7,481 bases of DNA, taken from Flavobacteriaceae bacterium. GTDB taxonomy: Bacteria; Bacteroidota; Bacteroidia; Flavobacteriales; Flavobacteriaceae. The notes under the pieces are model-generated. The model saw only the letters and a program-made list of their open reading frames with translations, ran no database searches and was not told where the DNA came from. Every line of letters begins with the position of its first letter. Position 1 is the first letter of the stretch. This document shows, piece by piece, positions 4,596 through 7,481 of this stretch. The translations under genes and the position numbers were made by a program. The stretch is taken from the NCBI GenBank assembly GCA_016763215.1, contig JAESUF010000289.1, positions 1-7,481 of the forward strand, in the 5' to 3' direction.

Positions 4596-6781
4596 TAGTC
4601 TCCTAGTTCTAATTGGTTCTTAACTAAGTTGTAATAACTTCCTTTGAGTTTAATTAACTCTTTATGGTTTCCTTGTTCTATAACCTTTCCTTGCTCTAAT
4701 ACAATGATTTGATCAGCATTTTTCACAGTGCTTAATCGGTGGGCAATTACTATGGCAGTTCTGTTTTCGAAAAATCGCTTTAAATTTTCCATAATCACTT
4801 TCTCATTATTGGCGTCTAAGGCAGAAGTAGCTTCATCAAAGAATAAGTATTTCGGATTCTTATAAACAGCTCTTGCAATTAACAATCGTTGTTTTTGCCC
4901 CGTACTTAATCCACTTCCTTCAGTTCCAATTTTGGTATTGTATCCAAGAGGTAGTCCGTCAATATAATCTGAAATATTAGCAACATGAATAGCATGTGCT
5001 AGTTTGTCTGTGTCTACATAGTCTTCTCCAACAGCTATATTCTTCGCAATAGTATCATTAAAGATGTATCCTTCTTGCATCACCACTCCACAATGATCTC
5101 TCCATACTTTTTGTGATACATTTTTTAGATTGAAGTTGTCAATCATAATCTCTCCAGAGCCAACTTGGTAAAACCCAAGAAGTAATTTCATTAAGGTCGT
5201 TTTTCCACTTCCACTAACTCCAACAATTGCTGTTGTCTTATTGGAAGGGATTTCTAAGGTTAGATCTTTGAGCACAGGCTCTAAACCACCCGTGTACCGG
5301 AAAGTGATGTTTTTTAATCGAATATTTGCATTCTCCGGAAGGTTGGTTGCTTTGTTATCTCCAGGTTTTTCTTCATCTTCCATAGCGTGTATTTCTCCCA
5401 ATCTGTCAATAGAAATTTGAGCATCTTGTACATCCCTCATAAAACTAATCAGTTGTGCGATGGGCGCATTTAATTGACCTACAATATAACTAATAGCCAT
5501 CATCATCCCCAAAGTAATGTCTCCTTTAATCACGAGGGCTGCTGACAGAATGGTAATAAACATGTTCTTTATTTCATTGATAAAAGTAGAGCCAACACTT
5601 TGAGTTTGTTCCAGCGCCAAACTCTTGGTGGCTACCTTAAAGAGCCGTGCTTGTACGTATTCCCAGTTCCAACGCATTCTTCTCTCTGCGTTGTGAAGCT
5701 TAATCTCTTGCATTCCATTAATCAATTCAATCACCTTACTTTGTTCCTGACTCACCTCTGAGAATCGTTTGTAATCTAACTCTTTTCGTTTTTTAAAGAA
5801 GAAGAGCACCCATCCAAAATACAAGACGCTTCCTATAACAAAGACTCCAAATATTTGAAGGCTATAGTAGCCTAAAACAATACTAAAGATAATTAAGTTG
5901 AATAAAGAGAATAGTACAGTCAATGAGGAAGTGGTGAGTATTCTTTCAATTCTTTTATGATCGTTGATTCGCTGTAATAAGTCTCCCGTCATTCGTACAT
6001 CAAGATAAGAAATGGGAAGCTTCATCAGTTTGATAAAGAAATCTGAGATCAAAGAGATATTAATACGTGTGCTTAGATGTAATAAAATCCAACTTCTAAT
6101 AATGTCTAACAATGCTCTTCCGATAAATAGAAAAAATTGTGCAATTAAAATCAAATAGACAAAATCAAGATCTTGATTTTTTATCCCAACATCAACGACA
6201 CTTTGTGTTAAAAAGGGTAGCACCAATTGCAATAAACTACCTGCGAGTAATCCAATAATTAATTGAACTAGAAACTTCTTATACTTGAAAAGGTATTTGA
6301 AAATAAATCCAAAGCCAAATTTCTGTTCTTCATCAAATGTGCTGTCATAGAATCTTGGAGTAGGCTCTACGAGTAAAGCAATACCTTCTTCTGTTGTTCC
6401 ATCAGCATTGTTGCCAATCCAATGTTTGATGAACTCTTTTTTAGTAAAAGTGATCAGTCCATGAGCAGGATCTGAGATGTAGATAGTGTCTTTTTTAATC
6501 TTATAAAGTACTACATAGTGATTTTTGTTCCAATGTACAATGCATGGAAGCGGTGCTTCTAATAATTTATCATAAGAAAGCTTAACTCCTAGAGATTTAA
6601 ATCCCATAGATTCTACTGCATCGCTCAACCCTAACAAACTACTTCCTTCTCGGGTAGTTTCACTTAAATCACGTAACTGTTGAGTGTTGATTGTTTTGCC
6701 ATAGTGTTTGGAAATAATCTTAACACAAGTAGGGCCACAATCTTTGGCCTCGGTTTGTTTATAGGTAGGGAATTTTTTCAA
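4595..6781 (-). CDS. Peptidase-containing ABC transporter (C39 bacteriocin processing/export)
   Basis: This 728-residue protein combines leader cleavage and export. The N-terminal C39 peptidase (about 1-135) shows the catalytic Cys15 in AKDCGPTC, His88 in HWNKNHYVV and Asp104 in ISDPAHG. This class cuts after double glycine, matching the precursors here. The exporter membrane domain spans about 160-450. The nucleotide-binding domain (about 485-725) has Walker A GVSGSGKT (521-528), Q-loop Gln569, signature LSTGQ (625-629, Thr in place of the usual second Gly), Walker B YLFFDE (645-650) and His681 in IAHRLS. The start is TTG at 6781: no ATG lies between it and the upstream in-frame stop, and MKKFPTYKQ is the usual beginning of this family. 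The HlyD gene overlaps its stop. Expected substrates are the GG-leader peptides at both ends of the window. Confidence 0.95.
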   Translation of the reverse strand: MKKFPTYKQTEAKDCGPTCVKIISKHYGKTINTQQLRDLSETTREGSSLLGLSDAVESMGFKSLGVKLSYDKLLEAPLPCIVHWNKNHYVVLYKIKKDTIYISDPAHGLITFTKKEFIKHWIGNNADGTTEEGIALLVEPTPRFYDSTFDEEQKFGFGFIFKYLFKYKKFLVQLIIGLLAGSLLQLVLPFLTQSVVDVGIKNQDLDFVYLILIAQFFLFIGRALLDIIRSWILLHLSTRINISLISDFFIKLMKLPISYLDVRMTGDLLQRINDHKRIERILTTSSLTVLFSLFNLIIFSIVLGYYSLQIFGVFVIGSVLYFGWVLFFFKKRKELDYKRFSEVSQEQSKVIELINGMQEIKLHNAERRMRWNWEYVQARLFKVATKSLALEQTQSVGSTFINEIKNMFITILSAALVIKGDITLGMMMAISYIVGQLNAPIAQLISFMRDVQDAQISIDRLGEIHAMEDEEKPGDNKATNLPENANIRLKNITFRYTGGLEPVLKDLTLEIPSNKTTAIVGVSGSGKTTLMKLLLGFYQVGSGEIMIDNFNLKNVSQKVWRDHCGVVMQEGYIFNDTIAKNIAVGEDYVDTDKLAHAIHVANISDYIDGLPLGYNTKIGTEGSGLSTGQKQRLLIARAVYKNPKYLFFDEATSALDANNEKVIMENLKRFFENRTAIVIAHRLSTVKNADQIIVLEQGKVIEQGNHKELIKLKGSYYNLVKNQLELGD

Positions 6782-6870
6782 GTATGAATTTTTTTCGAAT
6801 CTTAAATATATTTCATTTTATTAATATACTAGTTATCAAAAGCTAAAAATTACTTTAACATCTGCATTTT

Positions 6871-6948
6871 TTAACCTGCTTGTTTATATTCAGTAACTGT
6901 ATGTTCTTCATGTAACTTCTCAACAAAATAGATGAAGTCAGCTCTTAC
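6871..6948 (-). pseudogene. C-terminal relic of a second VKOR-thioredoxin gene
   Basis: The minus strand reads VRADFIYFVEKLHEEHTVTE, then YKQAG and a stop at 6873-6871. This aligns with the end of the intact oxidase (ERQDLIYFIEELHEECNVNL and on), matching R.D.IYF.E.LHEE in the same spacing. An in-frame stop lies immediately upstream (6951-6949), and I find no further oxidase sequence in 6949-7069. Only about 25 codons survive. It sits between a precursor gene and the exporter gene, so a full oxidase gene probably once stood here and was mostly deleted. No start codon is available for a functional product. Confidence 0.7.
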
Positions 6949-7006
6949 TTATATAAAAAATAGTCAAAGAAGTAAGGCCTAGAAAAGCGAGATGAAATTC
7001 TACTGA

Positions 7007-7058
7007 TTGGTTTTTTCAACCAAAGAACAGGTGATTGTTACTTAATAGCAATCACCTG
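7007..7058 (-). terminator. Strong hairpin after the 7070-7318 precursor, probable terminator
   Basis: CAGGTGATTG (7028-7037) pairs with CAATCACCTG (7049-7058). Inner pairs, including one G-U, extend the stem to 13 bp around a 5-nt loop. It begins 11 nt after the precursor stop. On the minus strand it is followed by TTCTTTGG, a broken T-run, then a second 6-bp hairpin (7007-7012 with 7018-7023). Termination is likely but a processing function cannot be excluded. Confidence 0.55.
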
Positions 7059-7069
7059 TATTTAGTAAC

Positions 7070-7318
7070 CTAATACGCATATAAACAACAACCAAAATCA
7101 CACATGTAGGGGGCTCCTGGAATTGGATTGGGAGGGCAGTCTGCTGTGTTAGAACAATTGGTATTTGAATGGCCACTACCTGTTGCTATATTCGGGTATG
7201 AAGGGTAGCCACCACAGTTTCCAGGAGGAATTGGGTCGTCGCCAAACAATCCTCCATGAATTAGTTTCTGCTCCGCTTTATTTAATGCTTTTCCGATGTT
7301 TAAAATTTGTTTTTTCAT
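7070..7318 (-). CDS. Pro/Gly/Cys-rich precursor peptide with double-glycine leader (82 aa, 59-aa core)
   Basis: The ATG at 7318-7316 gives the leader MKKQILNIGKALNKAEQK plus LIHGG. An upstream in-frame ATG at 7354 lies inside the pseudoknot and would add 12 hydrophobic residues before the conserved leader, so I reject it. The 59-residue core (LFGDDPIPPG to CCLYAY) has six cysteines (core positions 12, 32, 38, 50, 54 and 55), many prolines (PIPPG, PPNPIPG) and a GCC motif also seen in the core of the 137-319 precursor. Pseudoknot copy F ends 26 nt upstream. The gene sits just after the tail of a VKOR-thioredoxin gene, as the decayed precursor at 1289-1379 does. The product is presumably exported by the ABC system directly downstream; its activity is unknown. 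Confidence 0.9.
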   Translation of the reverse strand: MKKQILNIGKALNKAEQKLIHGGLFGDDPIPPGNCGGYPSYPNIATGSGHSNTNCSNTADCPPNPIPGAPYMCDFGCCLYAY

Positions 7319-7344
7319 AATTAAAAAAAATAAAATTATTTTTT

Positions 7345-7396
7345 CAACGAACATTTAAAGACACTCGTTGTTTGTGTCTATTCTTCGCGAGAGAAT
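7345..7396 (-). promoter_or_regulatory. 5'-UTR pseudoknot element, copy F (stem 2 variant CAACGA/TCGTTG)
   Basis: The 5' hairpin ATTCT/AGAAT (7396-7392 with 7384-7380) encloses CTCGCGA. Stem 1 is AGACAC (7379-7374) with GTGTCT (7364-7359). The loop is AAA plus CAACGA (7370-7365), pairing with TCGTTG (7350-7345) across an 8-nt spacer. Stem 2 differs from copies B-D at three positions and from copy E at two, always with matching changes on the partner strand. It ends 26 nt before the ATG of the 7070-7318 precursor. Confidence 0.75.
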
Positions 7397-7470
7397 ATTG
7401 TTCAAAACGCAAAACCTATTTTAAATAGGCTCTCTTCGTTTAGGAAATCACCTAAACTGTTTCGTGTATT
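7351..7470. repeat. 120-bp direct repeat, copy 2 (partner 1411-1530)
   Basis: This is an ungapped match to 1411-1530 with 14 differences. It shows that the oxidase tail, hairpin and pseudoknot moved or duplicated as one unit. Beyond 7470 the match loosens, but the reading frame still ends in the same ETV-stop. Confidence 0.85.
7411..7433 (-). terminator. Terminator-like hairpin after the right-edge VKOR-like gene
   Basis: In the minus-strand RNA, AGAGCCUAUU (7433-7424) can pair with AAUAGGUUUU (7420-7411), using two G-U pairs, around a 3-nt loop, followed by GCGTTTTG. It corresponds to the stronger hairpin at 1469-1495. Several differences between the two copies still allow pairing, which suggests the hairpin is maintained, though with lower stability here. 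Confidence 0.45.
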
Positions 7471-7481
7471 TTTTCATGTAA
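7452..7481 (-). CDS. Last codons of a VKOR/thioredoxin-like gene, cut by window edge
   Basis: The minus strand reads LHEKIHETV then TAG at 7454-7452. The intact oxidase ends LHEE...IQETV, and the DNA around and after the stop is nearly identical to that gene (see the 120-bp repeat). This is therefore probably the 3' end of a paralogous oxidase gene extending beyond the window. Only nine codons are visible, so whether the gene is whole or a remnant cannot be judged here. Confidence 0.6.
   Translation of the reverse strand, partial: LHEKIHETV

Noticed and set aside
6782..6870. Promoter for the exporter operon
   Set aside because: The stretch is AT-rich and contains TTTTGATAACTAGTATATTA, but no TAnnTTTG -7 box is at proper spacing, so I do not call it.
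6949..7006. Further oxidase-gene remains upstream of the C-terminal relic
   Set aside because: Three-frame reading of the minus strand gave only short frames with no CGHC, FTP or VKOR motif.
7319..7354. N-terminal extension of the 7070-7318 precursor to an upstream ATG
   Set aside because: Same reason: it starts in the 8-nt pseudoknot loop, and the MKKQILNIG leader start is conserved.

Overview
The window is AT-rich and looks like a Bacteroidota genome, most probably a flavobacterium. Supporting signs are the 'MKKSILNIGK..LNKAEQK..GG' leader peptides, the lack of Shine-Dalgarno sequences in favour of A-rich runs before starts, and the peptidase-ABC exporter / HlyD / VKOR-thioredoxin set typical of that group. 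Every recognisable gene reads from the minus strand, so transcription runs from 7481 towards 1. The genus is not determinable.

The locus makes, cuts, exports and probably oxidises small cysteine-rich secreted peptides (bacteriocin-like or signalling; the function of the cores is unknown). In transcription order: the last codons of a VKOR/thioredoxin-like gene enter at the right edge (7481-7452). A precursor peptide follows (7318-7070), then a 25-codon relic of another VKOR/thioredoxin tail (6948-6871). Next are the C39-peptidase ABC exporter (6781-4595) and its HlyD-type adaptor (4595-3306), translationally coupled. An intact VKOR-thioredoxin oxidase with an inactive C39-like N-terminus follows (3110-1512). 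After it come a decayed precursor (1379-1289) and four more precursors at 1057-821, 694-494, 319-137 and 80-1, the last cut by the window edge. No RiPP tailoring enzyme (radical SAM, LanM, YcaO) and no TolC-like outer-membrane channel lie in the window.

The most striking feature is not a protein. Five precursor 5' regions (one in front of the decayed copy) carry the same RNA architecture: a short 5' hairpin, then an H-type pseudoknot. It has a 6-bp stem 1 (AGACAY/GTGTCT), an invariant 3-nt AAA loop, a 6-bp stem 2, and an invariant 8-nt A-rich third loop. It ends 23-29 nt before the ATG. Stem 2 occurs in three versions (CCTTGA/TCAAGG, CAGTGA/TCACTG, CAACGA/TCGTTG), each fully Watson-Crick, so three base-pair columns covary. 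I do not recognise it as a known riboswitch or leader family. It is absent before the transporter, adaptor and oxidase genes and before the leftmost precursor.

The locus has grown and decayed by duplication. The block from the VKOR gene's last codons through the terminator-like hairpin and pseudoknot occurs twice (1411-1530 and 7351-7470) at 106/120 identical bases without gaps. Three VKOR C-termini are visible but only one whole gene.
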